This document shows, one piece after another, positions 19,193-27,237 of a stretch of 64,000 bases of DNA (position 1 is the stretch's first letter; each line of letters opens with the position of its first letter). The notes beneath the pieces are model-generated. The model was not told where the DNA came from and did not search any database. It saw only the letters and a program-made list of their open reading frames with translations. The position numbers were made by a program, and so were the translations under genes. Source of the DNA: Phenylobacterium glaciei (GTDB lineage: Bacteria; Pseudomonadota; Alphaproteobacteria; Caulobacterales; Caulobacteraceae). The stretch covers positions 1,426,001 to 1,490,000 of the forward strand of contig NZ_JAGSGD010000001.1 of assembly GCF_016772415.1 (NCBI RefSeq). The letters are read 5' to 3'.

Positions 19193-19630
19193 ATGACCGC
19201 CGAATCGGCCGCCGCCGTGATCGCCCGCCTGAACCTTAGCCCCCACCCGGAGGGCGGCTGGTATCGCGAGACCTGGCGCGCGCCGGCCGGCGTCGGCATT
19301 CGCAGCCCCGGCACCGCGATCCTTTTCCTGCTGGAAGCCGGCCAGGCGTCTCATTGGCACCGCATCGACGCCACGGAGCTGTGGCTGTTCCAGGCGGGCA
19401 CGGCGTTGACGCTGAAGACGGCAGAGGGTGATGCCGGCCCGGTCGTCGCCACGCGCCTTGGTCCCGACGTGCTCACGGGCGACGCGCCGCAAGGCGTGGT
19501 GGCGCCCGGCGAATGGCAGGCGGCGCAGGCCAGTCCCGACGGCTGGGCGCTGGTGGCCTGCGTGGTGGTCCCCGGGTTCGACTTCGCGGGGTTCCAACTG
19601 GCGGCGGCGGGGTGGGCGCCGGGAGTTTAG
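19193..19630 (+). CDS. Cupin protein of the DUF985 family
   Basis: A 145-residue cupin. I start at the ATG at 19193, because the GTG at 19178 is inside the terminator tail. Family marks are LNLSPHPEGGWYRETWRA near the N-terminus, ILFLLEAGQASHWHRIDATELWLFQAG with two metal-site histidines, and a late VVPGFDFAGFQLA. DUF985 proteins are single-domain beta barrels that bind sugars or small ligands; the reaction is not settled. The stop is four bases from the convergent YbjN-like gene. Confidence 0.8.
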   Translation: MTAESAAAVIARLNLSPHPEGGWYRETWRAPAGVGIRSPGTAILFLLEAGQASHWHRIDATELWLFQAGTALTLKTAEGDAGPVVATRLGPDVLTGDAPQGVVAPGEWQAAQASPDGWALVACVVVPGFDFAGFQLAAAGWAPGV

Positions 19631-19634
19631 TCGC

Positions 19635-20114
19635 CTACTGCCCGATGTGCTTGGCGAATAGGGGCAGGGCGCCGGTCCAGCGGTCGAGGGTCTTGTCGAG
19701 CTGCTCCCAGGTGCCGCCTGGGCTGATGTCGACGTCGAACTCCCCCCAGACGGAGCCCTTTTCGCCCTGATAGGCGCGGATATAGCGGTTGTCGCGGTTC
19801 CAGGTGTTGAGTGTGTCGTCGGCGACGGTGACGCCGCTCCATCCGGCGGCGTACTGCAGGTCCGGGCAGCGGCCGGCGCCATTGCACTCATAGACATAGA
19901 TGTCCCAGTTCAACCCGTCCGAGGCGCTGGTGACGATGCTGGTCCCCGAGCTGTCGTCGTGGATCTTCGCCTTGTAGCCATGGCCCTGCAGCCATTGGGC
20001 AATCTCGGCGCGGGTGAGGCCGCCGGCGGGCAGGTCTCGGGCGCTGGCCCTGGCGGCGGGGAGGGCGGCAAGGAGAATGGCTGCGGCGAGGGTGGCGATA
20101 CGCTTACCGGTCAT
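19635..20114 (-). CDS. Exported YbjN domain protein
   Basis: A 159-residue protein beginning at the ATG at 20114 with a Sec signal peptide (MTGKRIATLAAAILLAALP, cleavage likely after ASA). The mature part follows the YbjN fold: LTRAEIAQWLQGHGYKAKI, a strand IVTSASDGLNWDIYVYEC, and a late WNRDNRYIRAYQ and DVDISPGGTWEQLDKTLDRW. YbjN domains resemble secretion chaperones. Exported forms like this one are common in Caulobacterales, and their function is unknown. The two cysteines (YECNGAGRCPD) may form a disulfide. Confidence 0.78.
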   Translation of the reverse strand: MTGKRIATLAAAILLAALPAARASARDLPAGGLTRAEIAQWLQGHGYKAKIHDDSSGTSIVTSASDGLNWDIYVYECNGAGRCPDLQYAAGWSGVTVADDTLNTWNRDNRYIRAYQGEKGSVWGEFDVDISPGGTWEQLDKTLDRWTGALPLFAKHIGQ

Positions 20115-20474
20115 GGGTTGTGCTCCCGGACGGGCGGGCGCGGGTCGCACCCGACGGTGAAGCTTGACCCGGCGGCGGGGCAGGTCAAGGTCGTGCAACT
20201 TGTAAGAGCTACAGCAGGTCGACGAGTTGGCCGTCGCCGCGCCAGATCTTCATCGACGCGCTCGGGCGCCATCCGTGGCCAGGGCCTGGAACCCCTGTTT
20301 TGCTGCGTCCCCGGACCCGGGCGGGACCGGGGACGCGCTCGCGGTGACCAGCTTGGCGCCCCAGGATTGCGGAGGTCAGGTCCAGGGTTGAGTGACTTCT
20401 TCCTTCACGCGAAGGAGGTTTCCAGGCGCAGCGCGGCCGAACTAAGCTGTGACGTGGTCTGGGGGGACCATGAC
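20115..20474. other. 360-base divergent intergenic region between ybjN-like and mlaA
   Basis: No gene is supported here. It must hold the promoters of the two divergent genes, but I cannot pick boxes with confidence. The one clear structure is a perfect ten-base-pair stem (GCGTCCCCGG at 20305-20314 with CCGGGGACGC at 20327-20336, 12-base loop) without a T run. GGGGGGA just before 20475 is the mlaA ribosome binding site. Confidence 0.6.
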
Positions 20475-21398
20475 ATGATCTTCAAACGGGACATCGTCGA
20501 AACACATCCGGGCGTCGAGCGTCCCCGGGCGGGTACGCCGCTGATCCTGGCGCTGGGCCTGGCGCTGTCGGTGGCCTTGGGCGGAGCGGCCTGGACCCAG
20601 GCGGTGGAGGAGCCCCCGGCGGCGGCCGACAGCATGGCCGTGGAGGCCGCGCCCGCGCCGCCAGCCACTCTGGCGCCCGCGGCGGCCAAGGACCCCTGGC
20701 GGCGGTTCAATCGCGGGTCCTACGCCTTCAACGGATTCCTCGACCGGGCCCTGATCCGGCCGATCACGCGGGCCTATATGAAGATCACGCCCTCACCGGT
20801 CCGAAGGGGCCTGGGGCGGGTCGTGGACAACCTGCGGGAACCCTCGACGGTGCTCAATGCGAGCCTGCAGGGGCATCCCCGGCGCGCGGTGCAGGCCGGC
20901 GTCCGCTTCGCCATCAATTCCACCGTGGGCGTCCTTGGCGTGTTCGACGTGGCGAGCCGGGTGGGGCTGGATCGCAGCCGCGCCGACTTCGGCCAGACCC
21001 TGGGACGCTACGGCGTCGGGACCGGACCCTATCTCTATCTGCCGCTCGTCGGACCGTTGAACGTGCGCGACGGCCTGGGGCAGGTGGTGGACGCCTTGAC
21101 CGACCCCATTTCCCTGGCGACGGGCGGACTTGGCAGCGACTTCGGGGCTGGTCGTCTGGGCGTCACCGCCCTGGACTACAGGTCGAGCGCCGACGCCACC
21201 CTGGCGGCGGTCGCTGAAGAGGCGACGGACCCCTATGCGACGATCCAGTCGGCCTATCTGCAGAACCGGGAGTCGGTGGTGCGCGAGGCCACCGGCGCGG
21301 TGGAAGTCCTGCCCGACTTCGAGGCCGCGCCCGATACGCCAGCGCCCGCCGAGACAGTCGCCCTTGCGGCGAACAACGTCTCAGAGCCCATCTACTAG
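20475..21398 (+). CDS. mlaA: MlaA/VacJ family phospholipid-transport outer-membrane component
   Basis: A 307-residue protein starting at the ATG at 20475. After a hydrophobic N-terminal segment (about residues 21-41) and an Ala/Pro linker comes the MlaA domain: DPWRRFNRGSYAFNGFLDRALIRP, RRGLGRVVDNLREPSTVLNASLQG, RFAINSTVGVLGVFDVA, and FGQTLGRYGVGTGPYLYLPLVGP. MlaA removes misplaced phospholipids from the outer leaflet of the outer membrane. Unlike E. coli MlaA there is no lipobox cysteine, so it is probably not lipidated. It heads a mlaA-C-D-E-F operon. Confidence 0.9.
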   Translation: MIFKRDIVETHPGVERPRAGTPLILALGLALSVALGGAAWTQAVEEPPAAADSMAVEAAPAPPATLAPAAAKDPWRRFNRGSYAFNGFLDRALIRPITRAYMKITPSPVRRGLGRVVDNLREPSTVLNASLQGHPRRAVQAGVRFAINSTVGVLGVFDVASRVGLDRSRADFGQTLGRYGVGTGPYLYLPLVGPLNVRDGLGQVVDALTDPISLATGGLGSDFGAGRLGVTALDYRSSADATLAAVAEEATDPYATIQSAYLQNRESVVREATGAVEVLPDFEAAPDTPAPAETVALAANNVSEPIY

Positions 21399-21435
21399 GC
21401 CATCGCGCCCATCCGCCGCCCGAGGTAAGATACAC

Positions 21436-22074
21436 ATGCGACCCGCCCCAGCCCGCCGCCACGTCCTCATGCGCCTGGGAGGCGCCGTGGCGCTCGCTGG
21501 GATGGCGGCGGCCGCCATGGCGCAGCCGGCGGCCCGGCGCAGCGCGCGCGATCTCCAGGCCGAGGCGTTCGTCGAGGTCCAGGCCCAGAAGGTGCTGTCG
21601 GTGCTGGCCGATCGCGGCCTGAGCCTGGCGCAGAAGCAGCAGGCCTTCCGCAAGCTGATCGATCAGATCGCCGATGTTCCGAAGATCACCAATTTCGTGC
21701 TGGGCAAGTACGCGCGCACCATCACCCCGGCCCAGCGGGCGAAGTTCAACACGGTGTTCCGCGCCTATGCGGAGTCCGTCTACCAGAGCCGCATCTCCGA
21801 ATTCAGGGGCGAGACCCTGCGGGTCAGCGGATCGGTCGCTCGGGCGGCCGGCGACGTGGTGGTCAACACCCTGGTCGTGGGGGGCGGCCGCGACCCGATC
21901 CCGGTGTCCTGGCGGGTCCTGGGGAGCGGCGCGGCCTGGAAGATCGTCGATGTCCAGATCCGCGGGGTCTGGCTGGCGATCACCCAGCAGCAGGACTTCG
22001 TCTCCACCATAGACAACGCCGGCGGCGACATCGGCGTGCTCATCGCCCAGCTTCAGCGCAACACCAGGACTTGA
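21436..22074 (+). CDS. mlaC: MlaC family periplasmic phospholipid carrier
   Basis: A 212-residue exported protein. The N-terminus RRHVLMRLGGAVALAGMAAAAMAQP is a signal peptide, with a weak twin-arginine look, cleaved after AMA. The mature part matches MlaC: FVEVQAQKVLSVLADRG, FRKLIDQIADVPKITNFVLGKYAR, QRAKFNTVFRAYAESVYQSR, and a late WKIVDVQIRGVWLAITQQQDF. MlaC carries lipid between MlaA in the outer membrane and the MlaDEF complex in the inner membrane. The stop overlaps the TTG start of mlaD. Confidence 0.9.
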   Translation: MRPAPARRHVLMRLGGAVALAGMAAAAMAQPAARRSARDLQAEAFVEVQAQKVLSVLADRGLSLAQKQQAFRKLIDQIADVPKITNFVLGKYARTITPAQRAKFNTVFRAYAESVYQSRISEFRGETLRVSGSVARAAGDVVVNTLVVGGGRDPIPVSWRVLGSGAAWKIVDVQIRGVWLAITQQQDFVSTIDNAGGDIGVLIAQLQRNTRT

Positions 22075-22544
22075 AGGCGACCGTGCGGGGACAATGGGCT
22101 GAGACCGTCGTGGGCGTCCTGGTGCTGGGCTTGGCCGCAGCGTTCCTGGTCTATGCGATGCGGGTCGGAGGAGGTGGGCTGAGCCCGCGCGGCTACGAGC
22201 TCACCGCCAAGTTTGGCGAGGTCGGGTCCCTGGCGCCGGGCGCCACCGTCACCGTGGCGGGGGTCAAGATCGGCACGGTCTCGAAGGTCTCCCTGGAGCC
22301 CGACACCTATCTGGCCAAGGTCGGCCTGGCCATCGATCCCGAGGTCCGGCTGCCCGCCGATTCTACCGCCAAGATCACCAGCGACAGCCTGCTCGGGGGC
22401 GTGCACGTCGCCATCGGGGCGGGCGGAGCGGCCGAGGACCTCAAGCCGGGCGGCGAGATCGAGAACACCCAGGGCGCCGTGGATCTGTTCGGCCTGATCG
22501 GCCAGGCGGTGCGGCCCGCCGCCCCCGCGCCGGAGAGCCAGTGA
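22071..22544 (+). CDS. mlaD: MlaD family MCE-domain protein
   Basis: A 157-residue protein with one N-terminal membrane helix (ETVVGVLVLGLAAAFLVYAM) and one MCE domain (YELTAKFGEVGSLAPGATVTVAGVKIGTVSKVSL ... ITSDSLLGGVHVAIG). MlaD forms a hexameric ring on the MlaE permease and receives lipid from MlaC. The TTG at 22071 overlaps the mlaC stop; a GTG at 22083 is an alternative. The length is normal for single-MCE MlaD proteins. Confidence 0.92.
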   Translation: MKATVRGQWAETVVGVLVLGLAAAFLVYAMRVGGGGLSPRGYELTAKFGEVGSLAPGATVTVAGVKIGTVSKVSLEPDTYLAKVGLAIDPEVRLPADSTAKITSDSLLGGVHVAIGAGGAAEDLKPGGEIENTQGAVDLFGLIGQAVRPAAPAPESQ

Positions 22545-22545
22545 G

Positions 22546-23337
22546 ATGACCGCCGCCGTGGCCTTGACCCCGGTCCGGGCGGTCGGCCGCCTGGCCCTGC
22601 TGTCACTGCGCACGGTGGGGGCCGTGACTCTGTTTGCCCTGCGCAGTCTCCAGGCCGTGGCGCTGGGGCCGTGGTTCCCGGGCCAGACCCTGCGCCAGCT
22701 CGCCGTGATCGGCTTCTTCTCGCTGCCGGTCATCGGCCTGACGGCGGTGTTCACCGGCGCGGCACTGGCGCTGAACATCTACACCGGCGGCGGACGGTTC
22801 AACGCCGAGCAGATCATGCCGCAGATCGTCGCCCTGGGGATCGCCCGCGAACTTGGCCCGGTGCTGGCCGCCCTGATGCTGGCCGGCCGCGTCTCGGCCA
22901 CCATCGCCGCGGAGATCGGGGCCATGCGCGCCACCGAGCAGATCGATGCGATGAGGACCCTGTCCACCGACCCCTTCGGCTACCTGGTGGCGCCCCGGCT
23001 GATGGCCGCGGTCATCGCCCTGCCGATCCTCACCGTGGTGGCCGACATCATCGGGATCGCCGGCGGATGGGCGGTGGCGGTGGGGTTCCTGGACTTCAAT
23101 CCCACCGTCTATATCCGCAGCACCGTCGACTTCGTGCAGGCCGGAGACGTGGGCACGGGCCTGCTGAAGGCCATGGTGTTCGGTTTCATCGTCGCCCTGA
23201 TGGGCTGCTATCACGGCTACCGCGCCACCGGCGGCGCGCGCGGGGTCGGGCGGGCCACCACCGACGCGGTGGTCTCAGCCGCCATCCTGATCTTCGCCTC
23301 CGACTATCTGCTCACGACCCTGTTCACCCAGCGATGA
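22546..23337 (+). CDS. mlaE: MlaE family ABC transporter permease
   Basis: A 263-residue inner-membrane permease with the family signature: GFFSLPVIGLTAVFTGAALALN, GIARELGPVLAALMLAGRVSATIAAEIGAMRATEQIDAM, and the late GCYHGYRATGGARGVGRATTDAVV. It starts one base after the mlaD stop codon and ends overlapping the ATP-binding subunit gene (ATGA). It forms the membrane part of the MlaFED lipid transporter. Confidence 0.93.
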   Translation: MTAAVALTPVRAVGRLALLSLRTVGAVTLFALRSLQAVALGPWFPGQTLRQLAVIGFFSLPVIGLTAVFTGAALALNIYTGGGRFNAEQIMPQIVALGIARELGPVLAALMLAGRVSATIAAEIGAMRATEQIDAMRTLSTDPFGYLVAPRLMAAVIALPILTVVADIIGIAGGWAVAVGFLDFNPTVYIRSTVDFVQAGDVGTGLLKAMVFGFIVALMGCYHGYRATGGARGVGRATTDAVVSAAILIFASDYLLTTLFTQR

Positions 23338-24077
23338 CCCGCTCCAGTCCCAAGCTGGAGTGGCGCAACGTCACCAAGCGGTTCGGGGACGTCACCGTCC
23401 TCGACCGGCTGAGCCTCAGCGTCGAGGCCGGGCGCTCCATGGTGATCATCGGCGGGTCGGGACAGGGCAAGTCGGTCATGGTCAAGCTTGCGCTCGGCCT
23501 GGTGGCGCCGGACGCTGGAAAGGTCCTCCTGGACGGCCGGGGGCTTCCGGGGTTCGGCGGCCGGCTGCAGCGCCGGCTGTTGTCCCGCTCAGGCGTGCTG
23601 TTCCAGAGCGCGGCGCTGTTCGACAGCCTGACGGTTTGGGAGAACGTCGCCTTCCGGCTGATCAACGCCGACGGCGTTTCGCGCAAGGCCGCCAGGGTCC
23701 GGGCGCTCGACGCCCTGGCGCGGGTGCGCCTGGACGTCGTCGTCGCCGATGCCTTCCCGTCGGACCTGTCGGGTGGGATGCAGAAGCGGGTCGGGCTGGC
23801 CCGCGCCATCGCCGCCGATCCGGACGTGCTGTTCTTCGATGAGCCGACCACCGGCCTGGACCCGATCACCGCAACGGCGATCAATGATCTGATCGTCGAC
23901 CAGGTGAAGCGGTTGGGCTGCACGGCGATCTCGATCACCCACGACCTCGCCTCGGCCCGCAGGATCGGCGACCAGATCGCCATGCTGCACGAGGGGGCCA
24001 TCGTCTGGCAGGGCGCGCCCGGAGAGCTCGACCAGACGAGCAATCCCCATGTCCGGGCCTTTGTCGACGGCGGCTAA
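23334..24077 (+). CDS. mlaF: MlaF family ABC transporter ATP-binding protein
   Basis: A 247-residue ATPase. The ATG at 23334 overlaps the mlaE stop; longer upstream frames are mlaE read out of phase. It has Walker A IIGGSGQGKSV, the Q loop at LFQSAALFDSLTVWENVAF, signature LSGGMQKRVGLARAIA, Walker B VLFFDEPTTGLDP and the H-loop ISITHD. It powers lipid movement by the MlaFED complex. It is the last gene of the operon; the following 77 bases show no clear terminator. Confidence 0.93.
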   Translation: MTRSSPKLEWRNVTKRFGDVTVLDRLSLSVEAGRSMVIIGGSGQGKSVMVKLALGLVAPDAGKVLLDGRGLPGFGGRLQRRLLSRSGVLFQSAALFDSLTVWENVAFRLINADGVSRKAARVRALDALARVRLDVVVADAFPSDLSGGMQKRVGLARAIAADPDVLFFDEPTTGLDPITATAINDLIVDQVKRLGCTAISITHDLASARRIGDQIAMLHEGAIVWQGAPGELDQTSNPHVRAFVDGG

Positions 24078-24154
24078 AGCATGATCTGTCGAGGGCTCCT
24101 TACGGCCCGGCGGATTGCTCCACCGGGCCGATTTCGCCACCCCGGAGCCGGTTC

Positions 24155-25738
24155 TTAAGCCGCTTCGCCGCGGTCGGTGCGGGCCTTGGAGAGCGCCTTG
24201 GCCAGGCCGAAGGAGCCCAGCAGGTAGTGGAAGGCGGCCCAGAGGTAGAAGCAGACCGAGACGATGATCCCCGACTGGGTCGCCGCCTTCAGACTGGCCT
24301 TGCAGTGGTCCACCACCTCAAGCGCCGCGCCCACCGGCGCCTTGCCGCCCGGGCAGGCGGTGGCGAAGCTGATGGTCCCGCCGTCGCCGCCAAGCATGGC
24401 GCTGATGGAAGCCAGCATGCCGTGGCCGCCTGGGTGGTTGAAGTTGAACTGGGCGAAGTGGTCGATGACCCAGCCGGTGAAGGGCGGGCCGCCGCCCAGC
24501 GCGATGAGGTTCAGGAAGAAGAACAGCAGGGCCGTGGCCGTGGCCCGCCTGCGCGTCGGGACCATGTTCTGCACCACCCCGAAGGTGGGGCCGAGATAGG
24601 TGTAGTGGAAGATCCCCGGGATCAGCAGGATCAGGGCCGCGGTCTGCCACGAGGGCTGCAGGTAGGCGGCGATATAGATGGGCGTGGCGATGGCCAGGCC
24701 GATGGCCGGCGTCAGCGAGTACCAGCGCGGCGAGCGCTTGCTCATGCGGTCGGTGATGACCCCGCCCAGCAGGGTGCCGATCCCCGAGGAGATGCCGCCG
24801 ACGATGCCGGTGATCATGCCGATCTTGGCCAGATCCAGCAGGTAGGGGTGGTTGGGGTCGGCCAGGAAATGCAGCCAGGTCCAGCTGGCGTGGCCGGACG
24901 GATCGCCGAAGGCGCGGGCGAAATACGGCGGTACGAACTGGCCCGCCCCATAGGAGCCAAAGGAGGCGATGGTGACGCCCAGCACCATGTTGACCACGGG
25001 CCACTTGCCAAACAGTGTGCCGGCGACGCTGGCCAGTTCCTTGAGCTCACCGAAGAAGGAGAACGGCGGGGCGGCGGGCGCCACGACGGCGACGTCCTCG
25101 GGTGAGGCGGGAGCCTGGTCGGGCTCTGAATGGCCCCGCGGCGGCTCCTTGATCAGCAGCTTCATGGCGATGGCGATGAGGATGCCCGGCGCGCCGACGA
25201 TCATGAAGGCGATGCGCCAGGAGAAGTTCTGGGCCAGCCAGCCGCCGGCGACCGCGCCGATCATGGTGCCGAGCGGGATGCCGAAGGAATAGACCGACAG
25301 CGCTGTGGCCCGCTTCTTGGGTTCGAAATAGTCGCTGAGCAGGGAATGGGCGGGCGGAGAGAGGCCGGCCTCGCCGAACCCGACGCCGAAGCGGTAGGCG
25401 GCCAGCTGCGCAAAGCTGGTGGCGGTGCCGCACAGGGCAGTGAAGCCCGACCAGATCAGGATGGCGGCGGAGATGATGGAGACGCGGTTGAAGCGCTCGG
25501 CCAGACGGGCGATCGGAATGCCCAGCAGGGTGTAGAGCAGGGCGAAATAAAGCCCGCCCAGCAGGCCAAGCTGGGTGTCGGTGATCTTCAGGTCATCCTT
25601 GATGGCCTGGCCGATGGTGGCGATGATCGTCCGGTCGATGAAGTTGAGCGTGTAGGCGGTGACCAGCAGGCCCAGCACCACGCCCTTGTAACTATCTGAA
25701 TAGACCGGCTTACCGCCGGCTTCGAGCGCCGCAGCCAT
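24155..25738 (-). CDS. Major facilitator superfamily transporter (Spinster-like), copy 1
   Basis: A 527-residue membrane protein beginning at MAAALEAGGK (ATG at 25738). It has about twelve membrane helices. The first helix motif LNFIDRTIIATIGQAIKDDL, the loop GIPIARLAERFNRVSII and GFGEAGLSPPAHSLLSDYF are typical of the Spinster-like MFS group abundant in Caulobacterales and Sphingomonadales, often annotated as sphingolipid transporters without proof. A loop of about 80 residues before the last two helices holds two cysteines and is not in the other two copies at 34.6 and 45.2 kb. It appears to be a lone gene. Confidence 0.85.
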   Translation of the reverse strand: MAAALEAGGKPVYSDSYKGVVLGLLVTAYTLNFIDRTIIATIGQAIKDDLKITDTQLGLLGGLYFALLYTLLGIPIARLAERFNRVSIISAAILIWSGFTALCGTATSFAQLAAYRFGVGFGEAGLSPPAHSLLSDYFEPKKRATALSVYSFGIPLGTMIGAVAGGWLAQNFSWRIAFMIVGAPGILIAIAMKLLIKEPPRGHSEPDQAPASPEDVAVVAPAAPPFSFFGELKELASVAGTLFGKWPVVNMVLGVTIASFGSYGAGQFVPPYFARAFGDPSGHASWTWLHFLADPNHPYLLDLAKIGMITGIVGGISSGIGTLLGGVITDRMSKRSPRWYSLTPAIGLAIATPIYIAAYLQPSWQTAALILLIPGIFHYTYLGPTFGVVQNMVPTRRRATATALLFFFLNLIALGGGPPFTGWVIDHFAQFNFNHPGGHGMLASISAMLGGDGGTISFATACPGGKAPVGAALEVVDHCKASLKAATQSGIIVSVCFYLWAAFHYLLGSFGLAKALSKARTDRGEAA

Positions 25739-25868
25739 ACGCACGTTCCCCCCATGCACTTTCTTGGGCGGACTTTAGGCAGAGCCGGAGGGCGAGGGGA
25801 AGGGGCTCCCGCCGCCTCGGGGTCCTCGGGCCCTAAGTCGGGTAGGTAGCAGACGCCCCGTCAGGTTG

Positions 25869-26114
25869 ATGGTCAGGTCCAGCTTCACCTGGGATACCGC
25901 CGCCGTGCCCGCCTATACCTTCTTCCCGTATCTTTCCGGCGGCACGAGCCTGACGTTCGAGGCCGTTGAACTGTCGGACGACCACGCGGCGATGAGCAAG
26001 GGCGTGCAGATTTTGGCCGAGCACGGCAGCGCCGCCGAGGTGGAGATCTGGCGCGATGACCGGTTGATCCACCGCGAACGGCGGGTGGGCGGCGGCGGGT
26101 CGGCGACCGGCTGA
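25869..26114 (+). CDS. Small hypothetical protein
   Basis: An 81-residue soluble protein from the ATG at 25869. It has a strand-rich N-terminus (SSFTWDTAAVPAYTFFPYL), a short helix, and an end (AAEVEIWRDDRLIHRERR) of the type seen in small DUF6894-like regulators and in PilZ-less accessory proteins. I do not recognise it. Codon use looks like its neighbours. It converges on the Crp-like gene, nine bases away. Confidence 0.45.
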   Translation: MVRSSFTWDTAAVPAYTFFPYLSGGTSLTFEAVELSDDHAAMSKGVQILAEHGSAAEVEIWRDDRLIHRERRVGGGGSATG

Positions 26115-26123
26115 AGCTGGGCC

Positions 26124-26822
26124 TCAGGCCGGAGTTTTCAAAAGACGGTCGAAGCGCACCTTGCTGAGCGCGTAGCACTCGCAGGCCTCCCGCTCGAGCC
26201 CGGCCCGGTCGAGGATGGTGATGGCGCCCCGCCGATAGTTGATCAACCCCGCGCGCTTGAAGGCGCTGGCCACCAGGGTGACGGTGGTGCGCTGAACCCC
26301 CAGCATGATGGCCAGGTATTCCTGGGTCAGCGGCACGACGGGGCCAGACACCCGATCCTGGGTCATCAGCAGCCAGCGGGCCAGGCGCTGTCCGGCCTCG
26401 TGCAGGGCGTTGCAGGCCACCGACTGCTGGGCCTGGCTGATATTGGCTTCGATGTGGCGCAGCAGCAGGTGCAACAGCGGCGCGCTCCTGAAGGCCTGTT
26501 CCTGCAGCTTGTCGGCCGGCAGGCGGATGGCGCTGCCGGCGACCTGGGTGAAGACGCGGCTGGAGCTGGGCTCGCCGCTGAGGGCCGACGGCAGGCCGGT
26601 GACGCTCTCGAACCCGATGGTGGCGCTCTCCACGCTGCGGCCGTCGCGGGTGGGGGTGACCACCGAGGCCACGGCGCTGGAGGGGAAATAGATCACCTCC
26701 ACCGGCTGTTCGGGTTGATGGAGCAATTCGCCGGTCGACAGCGCTGTTTCTGTGAGGAATGGGCCTAGGGCGGCCATGTCCTCAGGGTCCATGGCCGACA
26801 GGAGGTAATTTCTAAAATTCAC
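26124..26822 (-). CDS. Crp/Fnr family transcriptional regulator
   Basis: A 232-residue regulator. The cyclic-nucleotide-like beta barrel spans about residues 10-120 (GELLHQPEQPVEVIYFPSSAVASVV, FESVTGLPSALSG), followed by a long dimer helix and a winged helix (EYLAIMLGVQRTTVTLVASAFKRAGLINYRRGAITILDR). The arginine that binds cAMP phosphate in Crp is not evident and there are no Fnr-type Fe-S cysteines, so its signal is unknown. It fits the group often found near stress genes. The start is GTG; an ATG ten codons later is less suitable. The upstream 415 bases are unusually AT-rich. Confidence 0.85.
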   Translation of the reverse strand: MNFRNYLLSAMDPEDMAALGPFLTETALSTGELLHQPEQPVEVIYFPSSAVASVVTPTRDGRSVESATIGFESVTGLPSALSGEPSSSRVFTQVAGSAIRLPADKLQEQAFRSAPLLHLLLRHIEANISQAQQSVACNALHEAGQRLARWLLMTQDRVSGPVVPLTQEYLAIMLGVQRTTVTLVASAFKRAGLINYRRGAITILDRAGLEREACECYALSKVRFDRLLKTPA

Positions 26823-26990
26823 TGGGGGTCCGAACGATGGGCCAAATACAAAAAGCTTATCGAGTCGATCATGTCACAGATTTCGCCACGTAAAGACAGA
26901 TAACTGTGGCCTGCCATTTCCAATAAATATCTTATAGATCGAATAGTTGTGCGAGTAATGCACTTCGAGTATTGTGCAGGACAGAATATG

Positions 26991-27007
26991 TAAGGTTAAG
27001 AACCTTA
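26991..27007. promoter_or_regulatory. Inverted repeat TAAGGTT-AAG-AACCTTA
   Basis: A perfect seven-base inverted repeat with a three-base centre sits in AT-rich DNA 169 bases before the Crp-like gene and 37 bases before a possible short reading frame on the other strand. The odd centre and short arms suit a dimeric regulator. The regulator cannot be named from sequence. Confidence 0.4.
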
Positions 27008-27043
27008 TATGATCGATCCCCGACGTTGGAGGTGAAGCGATTT

Positions 27044-27133
27044 TTGGAGCGCCGCGCGCAAGTTAAGCGGCGATCAACCGCCGAAATCCGAAGGAACGCG
27101 GCCGATGCTCAGGCCGCGCCGGCTGCGGCGTAG
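27044..27133 (+). CDS. Possible 29-residue basic small protein
   Basis: A TTG start lies ten bases after a strong Shine-Dalgarno sequence, GGAGGTG (27027-27033 region). The product is arginine/alanine-rich (LERRAQVKRRSTAEIRRNAA ...) and ends in TAG, followed 14 bases later by a terminator stem. The layout of inverted repeat, ribosome site, frame and terminator is coherent, but a frame this short can arise by chance in GC-rich DNA. Confidence 0.3.
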   Translation: MERRAQVKRRSTAEIRRNAADAQAAPAAA

Positions 27134-27146
27134 CCCCCAAAAGCAA

Positions 27147-27172
27147 GCCGCCCCAGACGATGCTGAGGCGGC
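27147..27172. terminator. Bidirectional terminator
   Basis: GCCGCC (27147-27152) pairs with GGCGGC (27167-27172) across a 14-base loop. On the minus strand the stem is followed by TTGCTTTT, giving a fair terminator for the hemerythrin gene; on the plus strand the tail is CCGATTTCTT. Confidence 0.55.
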
Positions 27173-27237
27173 CCGATTTCTTCAATTCAGATAAGTGCAG
27201 CGACGCCGTGCGCCGCCACCGGGCGCGTGGCGCGAGA

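Larger units (their letters stand above)
26823..27237. other. 415-base AT-rich intergenic region
   Basis: The first 190 bases are far more AT-rich than anything else nearby, which fits a promoter region for the Crp-like gene and perhaps for a rightward transcript. It holds a perfect 7-3-7 inverted repeat (26991-27007), a possible short reading frame (27044-27133) and a two-way terminator (27147-27172), each listed separately. Confidence 0.6.

Noticed and set aside
20305..20336. Perfect stem-loop as a terminator
   Set aside because: Neither side has a T run and no gene ends nearby.
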